DNA from: Odobenus rosmarus divergens
Lineage: Eukaryota > Chordata > Mammalia > Carnivora > Odobenidae
Direction of reading: 5' to 3'
Assembly (NCBI RefSeq): GCF_000321225.1
Contig: NW_004450403.1
Coordinates: 1,449,674 to 1,513,673, forward strand
DNA: 64,000 nucleotides
Shown: in pieces, positions 22,100 to 34,127 of the stretch
Layout of the letters: each line of letters starts with the position of its first letter
Numbering within the stretch: the first letter of the stretch is position 1
Translations under genes and position numbers: made by a program
The notes under the pieces: generated by a model
What the model was told of the DNA's origin: nothing
Seen by the model: the letters and a program-made list of their open reading frames with translations, nothing else
Databases searched by the model: none

Positions 22100-22548
22100 A
22101 AAGATTTTCCCATTGGAAGCTTCCCCAAAGAAGATATAAATATGGTGGATCCAAATGGGCAACAAGCCCATCAAGAGATGCTCAGCATCATTAGTCATTA
22201 GGACGATACAAATCAAAGCCACAGTGAGATACCACTTCCCATCCACTAGGATGGCCATGATGATAATAATAATAATAATAATAATAATAGTGACAGTGAC
22301 AATAGGGAATAGCAAATGTTGATGAGGATGTGGGGAGACCGGGCCCTCCTACGTGGCTGGTGGGGGCTACGATATTGCAGCTGCTGTGGAAAACAGTAAG
22401 CTAAATACAGAAGTGCAAGGAATTTGGGGGTAAAGACTGTTCTGGAAATAACACTGGGGATGTGCTGAATGCCACTGAATTGCACACTACACAATTATTA
22501 AAATGGTAATTTGTATGTCATATGTACGTTTTCAGAATAACAAAAAAT
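22100..22548 (+). mobile_element. Old LINE-1, ORF2 end plus 3' UTR with internal deletion
   Basis: 'gcttccccaaagaagatataaatatgg', CATCAAGAGATGCTCAGCAT, CATTAGTCATTAGGACGATA, 'caaatcaaagccacagtgagataccacttcccatccactaggatggcc' is the diagnostic L1 ORF2 3' coding block. Downstream, 'gatgtgctgaatgccactgaattgcac' and 'attattaaaatggtaatttgtatgtc' are the L1M 3' UTR. The end of the protein is disrupted by the AAT repeat and a deletion, so it is non-functional. Confidence 0.85.
22261..22290. repeat. (AAT)n microsatellite inside L1
   Basis: TGATAATAATAATAATAATA and onward, about nine uninterrupted AAT units. The homopolymeric isoleucine run on the minus strand is its translation shadow. Confidence 0.95.
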
Positions 22549-22887
22549 GTTTTCGAGGCTTCCGTATGTGAATCTAGCGTGGTTTCTTCCGACCCCTCTG
22601 TCCCAGCCCTGCCCTCAAGGGGCAGGCCAGGCCGCACGCTCACGCTTCGCAGTGGACGTGCCAGCTCATAGCCTCACTCCTGTGCTCACACGGCTCCCTG
22701 TGCTTAAAAGTGTGGGCCCTGCCATTTCCCTCTCTGCCTGGCTAATACTTACCGGAGAATGCACTTGTGTTTCAAGGCAGAACTAATATTACCACATCAT
22801 GAGACCTTGCCCGGACTACTCAAAGTACATTTATGCACCCACTACCCCTGTGAAAATATCTCTCAAATCTAGGTGATATTGTCAAGG
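22549..22887. other. Unique DNA, no gene seen
   Basis: Contains a GC-richer patch at 22590-22700. No repeat or gene recognised. Confidence 0.45.
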
Positions 22888-23400
22888 TTAATATGGCTGT
22901 GTAACAAACCACCACAAAGCTTAGTGGCTTACAACAGTGACAACATTTATTTTTCTTGCAAATCTGCAATGTGGGCAGGACTTCGTAGGAATAATTCCTC
23001 TCTGTTCCATTAAGCCTCGGTCGGGGCGACTTGAAGGCTGGATTCATTGGAAAGCTCACGCACTCACAAGTCTGGCCACTAATGTGGCCACTGACCATGG
23101 CCTCGGCTGGGGTATCAGCCTGGCCCACGCCGTATCTCCTGAACATCCATACAACATGGCTGCTGGGTTCCCAGGGCATGGCCTCAAGCTAGAGAGAAGC
23201 AAGCCGAGTGCTATCGTCTGTCTTGAGTCACACGGGGATACTTCCACCACATTCTCTTAGAAATGCGTCACTAACACCAACACTGACTCATATCCAACAG
23301 GAGGTGAAATAGACTTCACATTTTATGAGCTGAGTGTCCAAGAGAACTTATGAACATGTGTTAAAATCATCATGAATATTCCTCTAATCTAAGATGGGTG
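22888..23400 (+). mobile_element. Ancient repeat with 'CACAAAGCTTAGTGGCTTACAACA' signature
   Basis: 'taacaaaccaccacaaagcttagtggcttacaacagtgacaaca' opens it, followed by a GGCTGGATTC..GGAAAGCTCACGCACTCACA block, 'catggctgctggg', 'agtcacacggggat' and 'ggaggtgaaatagacttcacattttatg'. This order is that of a common mammalian MER/MLT-type repeat. The family is not resolved and the strand is by convention. Confidence 0.6.
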
Positions 23401-23449
23401 CACCCACCCTAAACCCCCATGGCTTTCCTTACTTCCACTAGAATCTTCT

Positions 23450-23730
23450 GCCTTCTCATTTTGTGTCTTATCTTTTCTAGATTGCTAGCTGCATGATATG
23501 GTATCAATTTTGCTCAATCTCCTATTACCAGCATGCAGCAGCACTCGGACTAAATATTTATTACAAGAATAAATAATATTTTATTGCCCTCATTTGTTCA
23601 CTAGATTTTTCTCAAACCACAGCTGCCTAAAGGCAGGAATTGGGTCTTATATAGCTTTATAATCCATGCACTAGGCAAGGTAGTATCTGACACAGAGCAG
23701 AAACAATAGTTATTTGTGAAAAGAATCAAT
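23450..23730 (+). mobile_element. L2-like LINE remnants
   Basis: Two L2-3'-like pieces in a row: 'agattgctagctgcatgatatggtatcaattttgctcaatctcctattaccagcatgcagcagcactcggactaaatatttattacaa', then 'cagctgcctaaaggcaggaattgggtcttatatagctttataatccatgcactaggcaaggtagtatctgacac'. Diverged. Confidence 0.5.
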
Positions 23731-24103
23731 CAGTGTGTGGACTGATGATAGCATTTGTTTGCTGGGAATATGTGCGTATCTGCACACGCAGGTGTTTTCG
23801 AAAGACTTTTTCATTTGTCTGCTAACCTCGGTGACAACAGAAAATTATTTTTTTAAGACTTTACATTCAGGGTTAGGAAAGTACTCAAAAAAAAAAAAAA
23901 ACCCAGTAAGTGTTCAGTATACTCATTAAATTTCCTAATAAATAAATTAATAAATGAATTTGTAGTTTTTTCTTTAATAGAGAATTATACTGATAGATAT
24001 CAAATGTTCAGCGGTTGCATGTTATGTTACATTGAACTCACTCTATCACAATTTGATATTTTCTTCACAACTTTTTTTTTTTAAGTGTTAGCTTGTAATC
24101 AGA
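23731..24103. other. Unique AT-rich DNA
   Basis: A run of about 14 bp at 23887-23901, AT-rich (AAATTAATAAATG) at 23935-23960, T run at 24071-24082. No gene. Confidence 0.5.
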
Positions 24104-24305
24104 GTAGAGCAGTGCTTTTCAAGCGGGGTTGATTTTGCCCCCAGGAGGCCTTTGGCAATATCTGGAGATGGTTCAGTTGTCTTAGCTGGGAGGGTGCCAC
24201 GTCTAGTGGGTGGAAGCTGGGTGCTTCAGTGCACCGAACAGCCCCCCACAAAGGAGAAGTACCCAGTCACACTTCTCAGTAGTGCCGAGGTCAGGAAACG
24301 GGACA
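24104..24305 (+). mobile_element. Old DNA-transposon remnant (MER, hAT-like)
   Basis: GAGCAGTGCTTTTCAAGCGG, 'gattttgcccccaggaggcctttggcaatatctggagatgg', 'tctagtgggtggaagctggg', 'cagccccccacaaaggag', 'agtagtgccgaggtcaggaaac'. The order matches a common non-autonomous mammalian element starting GTGGTTCTCAA and ending GTTGAGAAAC. Short terminal inverted repeats are only partly visible. Encodes nothing. Confidence 0.65.
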
Positions 24306-25734
24306 CACAGACGGGTACACACAGCCGCTGTCCCTCGGGGAACCACGGAAACATAGGTGTATGAAGGAGTGATTACATCGGGGCGGCTTCGTTGTAATAA
24401 TAGAAATGTGTGGAACAGACAGAGATGGGACAGGGTGGGATGTCCTTAGCTGACCTGGACTCATCGTTACACAGAAGGAAAAATAGAAATAGCCTGTGTA
24501 AAGGAGAAGAGCCTCAACCGAAAGGTACACACTTAGCAATACTCAGAACCCCAGAACGGACTGGAAGGAGAAGGTCCTCACGCACAGACCTCTTCCAGTG
24601 GCCAGAATCGATGCTTGGCATGGCCCTCAGCGTGCGGGGAAGGACCTGCACCGTGTATGTGATGTAACGGATGACAGGGCGGTGGGCAGAGGGAGGCTTT
24701 TGTTGTTACTGCTGCTCCTTTCCCTTCTTCTTTGTCCTACAGCCTGGGAGGCTGGCAGCGGATCCTGTCTGTCCTAGTGAGGAGGGGACAGTCCTCCTCT
24801 CTGCTCACCTGCGTTTCCTTTTTCCCTTTGCGTGGAAAGGCGGGCAGTCCGGCCGCTGTCCCTCGGCTCCAAGCCCACCTTCCACCCTGCTCTGTGATGC
24901 CGGCCCTGCACCTGAACCCGGGTTTCCTCCTCCGGCTGCTGGTGTGAAGCCTCACCCGCGGGGGCCAAGTGCTGGGACCCTGGCTGGAGGTGGACGGACG
25001 CTCATCTGCTCGGTTCCATCCTCATTTGCTGTTGTTGTGGTCATTTATCATTACTCGGTGTAGGACATCCATATATAATTCATATAGCAATACACATTTT
25101 GAAGTCCATGCTTAAAAACTTTTGATGAAGTTCGTGTGCCAAGAAAATGTTGGCAATCCCAGTTACACACGAAAACAGAATGCCTAGGGAGAAAAAGCCT
25201 GTCCCCTCCTCCTCCTCTGTAAAGCCTCAACCCAGTTTCTAAGTTCTGTTGGAAATCCTCCTTTTCCTCGCTGATTCATGTGATGAATGACTTCACCCTT
25301 CACGCGGGCCTGAAAGCGGACTTCCGGGGCTCCCATCCTGGACTCAACACTAACTACATCTATCGCTTCAGGCAAATTGTATAAGCTTTCTACCTCAGTA
25401 TTAGCCTGTTTTATGATCGGGACCGTTTTAAATGGTTATTGAAAGAAAAATGCTTTTACGTGGTGCCCTGAAACACAACAGTTAACAGAGAAAAAGTATT
25501 TTACAGAATGCCCCAGTGCATGGTAAATGCTCAGCAAATGGCTTTGTTTTTGTCTTCTGAAGGCGAGATCCTGCCTCCTAAACACAGAGATCCTGCCTCG
25601 TCTTTGCACGCATCAGCAGAATCCTCTCCCCGTGACACTCTGACTCTTGAGTGGGTACAAGAGATTTGCACATCCAGTCCCGGCGAGTAGGCACGGTAGC
25701 TCAGAGAGTTGTGGAAGAAGGAGGACCCCAGAGG
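24306..25734. other. Unique DNA with a weak MIR
   Basis: 25330-25450 ('cgcttcaggcaaattgtataagctttctacctcagtattagcctgttttatgat') is a decayed plus-strand MIR. The 130-codon plus frame at 24671-25063 has no domain that I recognise. Confidence 0.45.
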
Positions 25735-25955
25735 AGTAATAGTAACAACTAACATTCACTGAGCGGGGGAGCCGTGGTTTTGCAAGTAACGATTCATTCG
25801 GTCCTTACAGCAACTGCATCAGCCGGGGGCCGGCTCTGTTCTCCCATCTGGTAGATGAGGACGCTGAGGCATCGTCTTCTCTGACATTTGTCCGAGTGAC
25901 AGAGCTAGAAGGGGCAGGGCTGTGAGTCCAAGCCGGGGGTCTTCAGGGATTCCAT
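25735..25955 (-). mobile_element. MIR SINE, minus strand
   Basis: 'aatagtaacaactaacattcactgagcg', 'ccttacagcaactgcatcag', 'ctgttctcccatctggtagatgaggacgctgaggca', 'gtccgagtgacagagctagaaggggcagggctgtgagtccaagc': a clear near-full reverse-complement MIR. Confidence 0.9.
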
Positions 25956-27335
25956 CGACCAACCCCTCTAAGCACCACCCTGCCTCCAAAACCACAAGTA
26001 GATAGCTTTTCTTTTCTTGGCTCCAGAAGGGAAAACCTAGCTGGTGGTGACGTCCGAAGTGACGCTGGCGCTCAGTGAGCCTGGGAGGGGCGTGAAGCCC
26101 GGGAACCAGGCACTTGAACAAATCCGTACGGCTCAGTGAGTATTGGGTTTGGAACTGGAAACTGGGTCTCTCTAGTGTCAATTCTGTGCCCTTTTCCTCT
26201 GTCCTATGCATTCATTCCCCTAACAACATAATCCATAGTCTAACGTGCATTATTAATTTCCTATGCAATTATGTTTTTTTTTTTAAATATCCGTGTCTCC
26301 CCAGTCAACCATATCCTTTCCATATGGAGTTGCAAGTCCTATAAATTAAATGAGAACAGCATGTTACACAGGAATGAAGGAGTGCTTGTTGGATTTTTTT
26401 TTTTAAAGAATACGATGACTTCGACCTATAGGTATTTATGGAAAAACACCAGAATATTTACAAATATTTGAATGCTGAAAATGTGTTTTAATTGGCTTAA
26501 CAAAAGAAAAGGGCTTACACAGAAGCCCTGGGGTTAATCATGACTTTGCTAAAAATGATGGATCCTTGGGTAACATCTTTTGCAGGGGTTGGGTCAAGTG
26601 AGCCCCTGCAAGGCTGGAGCCCTGGCAGAGAGAAGCCCGGGGTGCGGAGCAGTCCACTGCAGGAGGAGCATCTTACAGAGACATGAGGGCTCTGAGCTTG
26701 GGGACGAGACAGTTAAAGCCTCCCCGTGCGAGCCAGTGATATTACACAGCGCCCGTGCCAGGTCAGCAGTCTGGCTGGAGCTCGGACGTGGCTGGTTGTG
26801 CCAGGTGGTGCCAGGCACCCCGGGGAGCCCTGAAGAGGGATCCCCAAACCGGGTTTCATTCTGCAGCCCAGAGGATGCTTTGACGACTGTCTCTTGCAAG
26901 GAAACAGGGGCTGTATGGCTGCTTCCCAGACAAGCCACGTTGGAGCACAGACCTCCCCGGCTGGGAGCCCACTGTTGCTGTGACAAAGGGAGCTCGGCTG
27001 AGAACCTGCTCAGGTGAGATGAGCCGGGGCCGCTGCTGGCTGGGATCCTGTCTCAGCTGTGCGTGTGGGGAACGCCGGTCTGCCGGGCTAGAGGCTGCTC
27101 TCAGACAGATTGATTGCTGCATGCTTTTCGCCGTTTCCCTAATTTCTTTCTAAGAAGCACGAGTGGGTATCACGCACTTTGTTCAGGAAGCCACCTCTAA
27201 AATCAGGGAGGCGTTTTCCAAGAGCATCTGGCTGGTGGGGAATTCTAGCTCAGAGGCTCCTCTGTGACCGCAGCAGAGTCTGATTAGCAAGTCCCCAGAG
27301 GTGATTCCTTACAGCCCCTCTGTATCCATACAGGG
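25956..27335. other. Unique DNA, no gene seen
   Basis: AT-rich 26210-26480, GC-richer 26580-27100. The 145-codon plus frame at 26580-27017 ends at a CAGGTGAGAT splice-donor match (27009-27018) but has no recognisable domain, and a 130-codon frame overlaps it on the other strand. Confidence 0.45.
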
Positions 27336-27339
27336 CTAG

Positions 27340-27510
27340 TGAGCACAGAGTGCACCAGGGCACCTGGCGAGCTGAGTTCAAATTCAGAGCCTGTCCTGCA
27401 GTGAGCAGGAAGCTGTGTGGTGTTGGGGGAAACCACTTGAGCCCTAGGTGTTCAGCTCCTCTTTGGAAAAGATGGTTAAATACTCACTGCGACAGGTTTG
27501 AGCTGCTCGG
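27340..27510 (+). mobile_element. MIR SINE
   Basis: 'gcgagctgagttcaaattcagagcctgtcctgcagtgagcaggaagctgtgtggtgttgggggaaaccacttgagccctaggtgttcagctcctctttggaaaag' follows the MIR order (TTCAAATCC, TAGCTGTGTGACCTTGGGCAA, CCTCAGTTTCCTCATCTGTAAAA). Confidence 0.75.
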
Positions 27511-28129
27511 GACACAGACCTGTTTCCTATTTACCTCTGTTCACTGAGCCCTGGGTGCCGGGTCTGGTGTTCAGCATTCTTAAAACTGTCCATCCACTGA
27601 CTGTGCTTTGGAACAGAAAAAAATGACAACAAAATACAGGTGCAGATTTGGAAAAGCCACGAAGTCTAAGTTAGAGCCTCAGGGGAGCTGTTAGCCTTTC
27701 AGAGCATTTGAAAAAAGAACAGGGCACAGTTTTGGGTTGTGATGAGCACATTAGTTAGGGTCCGAACAACCATTAGGTTAACATGGGGTGCTCAGCAGGT
27801 GCTGTGACCCCAGTGGCCTGTGGGAGCTTTGGGTTAAGCGAGACCCCAGTGACAGGGCTGAGGCACAGACAGCAGACAGGAGTGAGCTCCAGGCTTTGGG
27901 ATGAAAACATTTTCCAAACAGTCTGGCGGAATGGGTCACAACGGCTGATTGGGGGTGAAGACTGTGAGCCACACCCAAGCTGCGGTCAACCCCCAGCATG
28001 TCTGATCCCTTGGGTAGGCCCTGGCATCAGGTCATGCTCACGATGAGGCAAATATTCTGGTGTCAGCAGCCGGAAGATACATCCAAATTGTACCTCCAAC
28101 TGAACTCTTGGAAAAGCAAATATGACTGT
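27511..28129. other. Unique DNA, no gene seen
   Basis: No named repeat. Frames of 73-87 codons overlap on both strands at 27778-28046. Confidence 0.45.
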
Positions 28130-28640
28130 TACTTTCCTGATAAAATCCCTTTAACTCCTCCTCGATGCCTTCACGGTTACATTCGGGATTCTTCCAATGA
28201 CCTTCTGGGCTGATTCCAGCCCCATGGTCTCTGTTCTCTTGCTCTGTGTCTCCTGGCCTCCTTTCCAGAGACTTCCGGCTTCACGCTTCACACAGCATGT
28301 GCTCACTGCTTGTACGTTCCTCCTGGTTCCCTGATGTGATCTTTCCGTCTCTGGGTTGAACCTTCAGCCTGTAACACCCCCTCCAGCAAAATGTAAGACC
28401 TCTATTCATTGTTTAAGACCCAGTTTAGCTGTGGTTTCTTCCAAAAAGCATCTTGGGGCTGTTTTAGGTGTTTAGCTCCTTACTCTGAAAACTCCCTGTT
28501 TTGTTTCTATTACAGAGCACCTTATTATAATTACCTGCATCCCCCACTAACCTGATGCAGGGAGAGGTGGGGGGGCGGGAGCTATGGCTTCAGCATCTGG
28601 CACACCCAGAGTCTGGCACACAGTAGGGAGAAACTTGTCC
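28130..28640 (+). mobile_element. L2 LINE 3' region
   Basis: 'cattgtttaagacccagtttagctgtggtttcttccaaaaagcatcttgggg' corresponds to the L2 segment 'tcaaggcccagctcaaatgccacctcctccatgaagcc'. Then 'attacagagcaccttattataattacctgcatcccccactaacctgatgcaggga' and the end CAGAGTCTGGCACACAGTAG. A long, typical L2 3' remnant. Confidence 0.75.
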
Positions 28641-30165
28641 AACCACAGGCAGAGAAAGGGAGCATCCATCCTCTGTAGAAGGCTCCAGAGGCTTCTGAGA
28701 GGTTTGTGGTCCTCCACAGGACAGGGAACCCGCAGAAAATGACAGCAAAACCAGGGCACTGAAGTAGGAGACCAGGGCTCCGATCCCAGGACCGGAGGAG
28801 GCAGGGGGCTACAGCTCCAGAGGCTGAGTGCAACAGGTGTGTCGGGCTCCACCAAGAGCCTCCTTGCCGGCCGGGGACCGCCAGTTCAGTCTGCGCCAGA
28901 CTGCTCAGGGTGCAGCCCAAGGAACGGGGAACGCTGAACTGTGCAGCGGGCAGGGACAGTCACACACTCCGTGGAAATAAGTCACATTTCTTCAAGTATT
29001 CATTTCAGCCTTGCTTGGTTCTCACATGGGGGTGTACCGCAACCAGACGTGGACAGTTTGCAGAGGGGCCGAAACGGCTCTCACTTGGTCCCAGAACCGG
29101 AGTTAGAGGCCCTCTCACACGGACATTGAGGCAGCCGTCCCTGAGGGACCTGGGTGCACACTCAGCACTGACCCTGATCAGCCCTGCCCGTGAGAAGAGT
29201 CACCTGAGGGGGCATGGCTGTCCCACGGCGCCGTCTGGGGGGACCTTGTCGCCCTTTGTGCAGGGACCCCTGGAAAGACAAGGTTAGGACAGGGAGTGAC
29301 AAGCCGTGCATCTTTGCATTTGCCACAAATACACCTCAGACCGGTTTAGACAAGAAAGGAAATGTGTTGGGTCAAGAGACCAAAAGAATCAACATGTGGC
29401 TTTGCTTCCATGCCTGCTGGATACAGGGGTTCAATGAAGTCAACAGAAATCAGTGCGTGTTCATGTTTGTTTGTTTGTTTTAATTTTTCTCTATTTCTCA
29501 GGTCTGCTTTGTTCTGGGTTCATTTTATTCACAAAGAAACATGCCCCATGAGTGGCCCAGACGATACCTCCAAGAGTTCTAATTGGTAAGCTCCATAATG
29601 AAAGAAGTCCTCATTCCCCAGAGTGCAAGCACAGTTTTGGTATCTTTTGGCTCTCAAGGCCATTCCTCAGTGTGGCCAGCGTGAAGGGAATGCGGTGTTT
29701 GAGGGGCCACGCCTGGTCTGGTCTGTCCCCACACCGACCGCACTGAGAAGCACGTACAGACCAGCCTGCAATCACCACCGACTCCCGAGCCGGCCATGAC
29801 AATGGGGCACGAAGGGAGCTTAGCAGTTACCTGCTTAGCTTCCCTCAATTTAATTTTGTAGGGGCCAAGGGGCTGTGAAAATATGACACCCTTAATGATC
29901 ATGACAACTTCGAGAACAAAGAAAAAGATGAACATGAAAGCCATGCGTTGTCCCCCAGTGTATAGATAAGACCTCTTCTCATCATTCACGATTTCCCCAG
30001 TTTAAAAAGTTTTCTACACAATTTGGAACATATTTATGTTTTCAAGTCTTGACCTTTTACCATAACCATTTTCTTTTGTCACTCAAAATTTTTTAAAAAT
30101 ACACTCGAATGGTGGCATGACCTTCCCAGACACAAACATTCACATTCATCTAGAATGTTTTTGGC
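28641..30165. other. Unique DNA, no gene seen
   Basis: (TTTG)n at 29465-29481. Frames of 102-125 codons on both strands around 28547-29287 and a 111-codon minus frame with a hydrophobic segment at 29654-29989 carry no known domain. Confidence 0.45.
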
Positions 30166-30169
30166 CTAG

Positions 30170-30320
30170 AATCAATCCCTTCTTTTTATAGGTGAGGAAA
30201 TTAAGATTGCAAGAAGGAAATCATTTTCCCAGGTTTGTAGAGGTGCTGAGACGAGCTGCCAGGTCCTTTGATCCTGGTTCTTACTATACCATTGGCCGAC
30301 AGTGCTTACATGTCTGCAAG
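30170..30320 (-). mobile_element. MIR SINE, minus strand
   Basis: 'atcaatcccttctttttataggtgaggaaattaagattgcaagaaggaaatcattttcccaggtttgtagaggtgctgagacgagctgccaggtcctttgatcctgg' is the reverse MIR order. Confidence 0.75.
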
Positions 30321-30609
30321 GATGATAAAGGGTTCGTTGGCTTATCTATCATTTTGCTTTGTGACTTCAAGAACTGATGGATAAATATTGGAAAGATACA
30401 TCTTGGCTGAGTAAAACGCCCCTCTAAGGAAGACAGTGTCCTTCAGGGGCCTGACCAGAGTGGCAGGTAGAAGACAGTAACTAATTGGGGTGGTGAAACT
30501 AAATTTTTCTAAATTTTGTAAAGCTGGAGTCTATTTTGGAAACACAGCTTCTTTTTCTAGGGCAGTGTGTGTGCAGGAAGGTTCTAAGTCTTGCTTCTGC
30601 CTACTTATT
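30321..30609. other. Unique DNA
   Basis: No gene or repeat recognised. Confidence 0.45.
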
Positions 30610-31540
30610 TTCATTCATTTAACAAATGTTTGTTGTGCACCTGCTCCATGTCGGGCACTATTCTTTTTTTTTTTTTTAAAGATTTGATTTATTTATTTGA
30701 CAGAGAGAGAGAGAGACAGTGAGAGAGGGAACACAAGCAGGGGGAGTGGGAGAGGGAGAGGGAGAAGCAGGCTTCCTGCCGAACAGGGAGCTCGATGCGG
30801 GGCTCGATCCCAGAACCTTGGGATCATGACCTGAGCCGAAGGCAGCCGCTTAACGACTGAGCCACCCAGGTGCCCCATGTCGGGCACTATTCTAAGGACT
30901 GAGAAGAAACCGTGAAAAATAAGTAAGGGCTGTGCTCTCAGGGAGCTGATAGGCTACCACAGGGGAGGTGGGACAGAAAATTAGACAAAGAAAGAAAGGG
31001 AAATAAAAAGTATCAGATGCTGATGAATAGTGAGCAGGAAATTAAAATGGAGAGCTCTGATAAGGACTGGGGAGTTGATTTTGGACTAAGTTGTCAGGAA
31101 AGGCTGCTTATGATGTGAGCATTAAGCTGAGGAGAGGGGAGAATCAGTGCAAAGGTCCTGGGGTGGCCTCTGCAGGTCTTGATTGAGGAGCAGAAGGAAA
31201 GCCAGCCGGCATGGCTCAACGAGGGGACTGTGGATCAGATGGTGGTCCCAAACAGGCAGGGCCAGGTACGGAGTTTGTTCTGATAAAAGTGAGGAGCTGC
31301 CAGGAAGTTTTGCACCTGGGCAGTGCCATGATGATCTGATACATGTTTGGAAGGTCACACTGGCTTCTGAGGGAGAATGGATTTTGCGGGTTCAGGAAGG
31401 GAAGCGGGGATTCTGGTGAGGAAGCTGTTGCGGATGGTCAGGCGTGAAGGGGTGGCTCCCTGAACTGGGGGAGAATCGGCTGGGACTGATGTACTTTGGA
31501 GGCTACAGGCGTGGATGAGTAGAGCCAAGCATGGGATGAG
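30610..31540 (+). mobile_element. Ancient LINE-derived repeat interrupted by a SINE
   Basis: TTCATTCATTTAACAAATGT, 'tgttgtgcacctgctccatgtcgggcactattct' / SINE / 'aaggactgagaagaaaccgtg', GCTCTCAGGGAGCTGATAGG, 'gttgtcaggaaaggctgc', AGTGCAAAGGTCCTGGGGTG, 'agtgccatgatgatctgatacatgtttggaaggtcacactggct', 'ggaggctacaggcgtggatg'. This is the longest of three copies of this repeat in the window (about 700 bp without the SINE). Old, because a younger SINE sits inside it. Confidence 0.7.
30665..30875 (-). mobile_element. Can-SINE (tRNA-Lys derived), minus strand
   Basis: T-tail, TTTAAAGATTTGATTTATTT, GAGAGAGGGAACACAAGCAG, a small GGGAGA duplication in the linker, then GCTCGATCCCAGAACC and ACTGAGCCACCCAGGTGCCC. 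Flanked by a perfect 18-bp target-site duplication CATGTCGGGCACTATTCT (30647-30664 and 30876-30893), which implies a young insertion. Confidence 0.97.
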
Positions 31541-34127
31541 TAGTGGTGGCATGTTTTGGAAACGAGGAGAATCAAAGACCATCCTGACCATTGTTAATGC
31601 TCATGAAAATCTAACACCTTATTGCACAAAACCCCCCACCACTTTTCTACTTTATTTGGAAGAAAAAGTGGCCATGTTGAAGAAATTCAGATTCAAATAA
31701 TTCAGTACTCTTCAGATCGCCTGCCATCACAGAAGGGCTTCTTTGTGCATTGCTCTTCGGCCGCAGTGAGGGAGTGGGCTCTGCTTCTTCGCAGATGAGA
31801 CAGGGGGTCCCTGATGCCCAGGGGCAGGGCGGGTGCCGTTCCATCCCTGGTGCACAAAGGCTTGGGAGAGGTTCCATGGGCTCTGTGGCATTTGCGTGCA
31901 AGGGGCATGGAATCTGCAGCCAGAATAATCCGAGAGCCATTGGCCTCACTCGCAGAGGACATAGTCCTCTCACCGCGTGGCCGGTGCACCTCATGATCTG
32001 ACTGGCCCCAGCCCGAGCCTGTGCTGATACCACCCCCTCAGGCCTAGGTCCTCCGACCCCCTCCTGTCAGCCACGGGATGACTCATAAACAAGCAGCTAG
32101 ATGCACGCGGGGCTCTGGTGAGGAAAGGCCACGAGGTGACATCTCATAAGAGCTCCCGCATGGGTTGAGTCAGTAAGTCATTTTAGCAAACCTCCTCTAG
32201 AGTGGTTCCCAGCAATGAGCTAAGGACCAGGCTGGCCTGTGGGAGGGGTCCCCAAGGACCAGGTTGCGTGTCAGAAACAAGGCACAGTTTGAGGGGACTT
32301 TAACGCTACAGCACTGAGGTCGGCGGTCTTTGGCCTGAGTTACTGCCCCCCCACACTCAGACCTGTCCTCCCTTCCTGGACCCCCAATTTCTGGCCTCCA
32401 CCTGGAGGTTCTGAGTCTGTGTGCTGGTCCTTGGAGAGCTGACTCTTCATGCTCCATGTTGGTAGGGAGTGTCTTCCTCCTCTGCATTCTACAGCATTGT
32501 TTATTTATCCTCTCTGTTGCACACAATTCTACCATCTAAGGCTTGAGGACCCTCTCTGGTGTACAAAACAAACATTTGCACACACCACAAAGAGAAAGCA
32601 CAGCATGTTGTTTTTACAGCTATAGTGGTATGCGACAGGCACCAAGCCATGGTGGGGGATTTGAAGACGAGCCCAGTGGTCTCTGTGGCTCATGGTTATG
32701 GTGTGTGGGCATCCACCACATAGGCTCTGGCTCTTTGTCAGTATTTTAAAACAAGAGATTCAAAGAGGGGATCTGAATGCTTCTGTGGAATATTCCGTCA
32801 TAGAATTAGAAGCTCATTACAATTAGACTATGCAAACGCACTAATGATTTCAACACTAAAACCAAATCCAGGACAAGTGGACACAGCATTTTCAGGATTA
32901 AAACAGGATGAGAGATTATACGAAGAGACGCTGTGGTCCCGTCTGAGGTGAAGATGCTTTTGGGTCATCCCACAACAATTTAAACAGCAGCACCGAGTGA
33001 AAGAAATTTTTCTATGTCTGGAATATTTGCCTTGTTTATTTATTTTTATTGAGTTTATAGAGTAGGGCAATTTATATTTTGCTTGTTTTAAAATTTCATT
33101 CTAAGAATGATGATTTCAAATATTAAATGTTCATGATGACATCTTTCATTTTTAAAGCAATTTTTATTTGGCATTTATTTTGGGTTCCTACATCTTTGTT
33201 TTAGCATTTTTTATTATCAAATATTTATATTAGGTGGAGATCATTTTTTTTCTTGTTATTGAAATATCTAATCTTTCGCATCATGTGGGTTCATAAGAAT
33301 AAATCATGTATTCATTACAATACATATTTAACAGAAAGTCTCTTCTAATATAACCCCAGTCACAGAAAAATGATTCGCTGTGTATTATTTTGGACATTCA
33401 TTGAAAACCACATGAATACAGTGTTGCAAAAAAAAATACAGAATAACGCATGGTTTCAGGAACACGTTAGAATTCCCGGAAATTTCAGTACCTCTTTCCT
33501 GAATCCATAAGATTTACATCCCATGAGAATTTGGAAGCACTAAAATGTGCTCTCCTGCTGCAGAGTGAGGGATCTGCTACAAATCTAAGGGTTGACAGCT
33601 TTGGGAGTGTGGGTGAGAAAACCAGTAATGCTGCCTGAGGCCCGCGGTTATGGAATACTAGAGATAACGTGTAATTTAAGATGGGTTTTGAAGGACCAGT
33701 GGTTGCTCGTGAGGCAGAAAAGAAGAGAAGCACATTCCATCCTGTACCACCTGCACAAGCAAAAGCCTGAACAAAAAAGTAAAAAGTACAACACAAAACA
33801 GTAGGAATTAGAAGTAAAAATAGAAGCACCTATGCAGCGTTTTAAAACTCACGAGCCTAGAGGAAGGGCCGCACCGATACGCACAGAGGAGACAAGGAAG
33901 GTGGGCAGAGACATTGGGATAGGATTTGATCCCTAGCAGGCGCCTTTCCCTACTCTCCTCTGTTGTCTCGCATGCAGCCTCTCTTCCTCTTCCCAGGCCC
34001 ACCCACCTCCAGCTCACACCTCCTCCAGGAAGCCCCCTGGGCTCTCCAGCTCCCACAGGTCCATTCTTCTCAAACATCTTACCATGCCCTCCTCATCTGA
34101 ATGCTGCCCTGACTCCTGCAACCAGAA
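31541..34127. other. Unique DNA, no gene seen
   Basis: 32760-33480 is AT-rich, non-repetitive and could be conserved noncoding DNA (inference). 33900-34100 is GC-richer. Frames of 112-128 codons on the minus strand (31647-32033, 32197-32535, 33485-33829) lack recognisable domains. Confidence 0.45.

Noticed and set aside
22064..22315. Poly-isoleucine minus-strand frame
   Set aside because: Translation of the (AAT)n microsatellite inside an L1.
26580..27017. 145-codon plus frame ending at a CAGGTGAGAT donor match, as a coding exon
   Set aside because: No domain, an overlapping frame of similar length on the other strand, and no supporting acceptor or partner exon. One donor match is expected by chance.
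29654..29989. 111-codon minus frame with a membrane-like segment
   Set aside because: Single hydrophobic stretch followed by unstructured sequence. No recognisable family or exon context.
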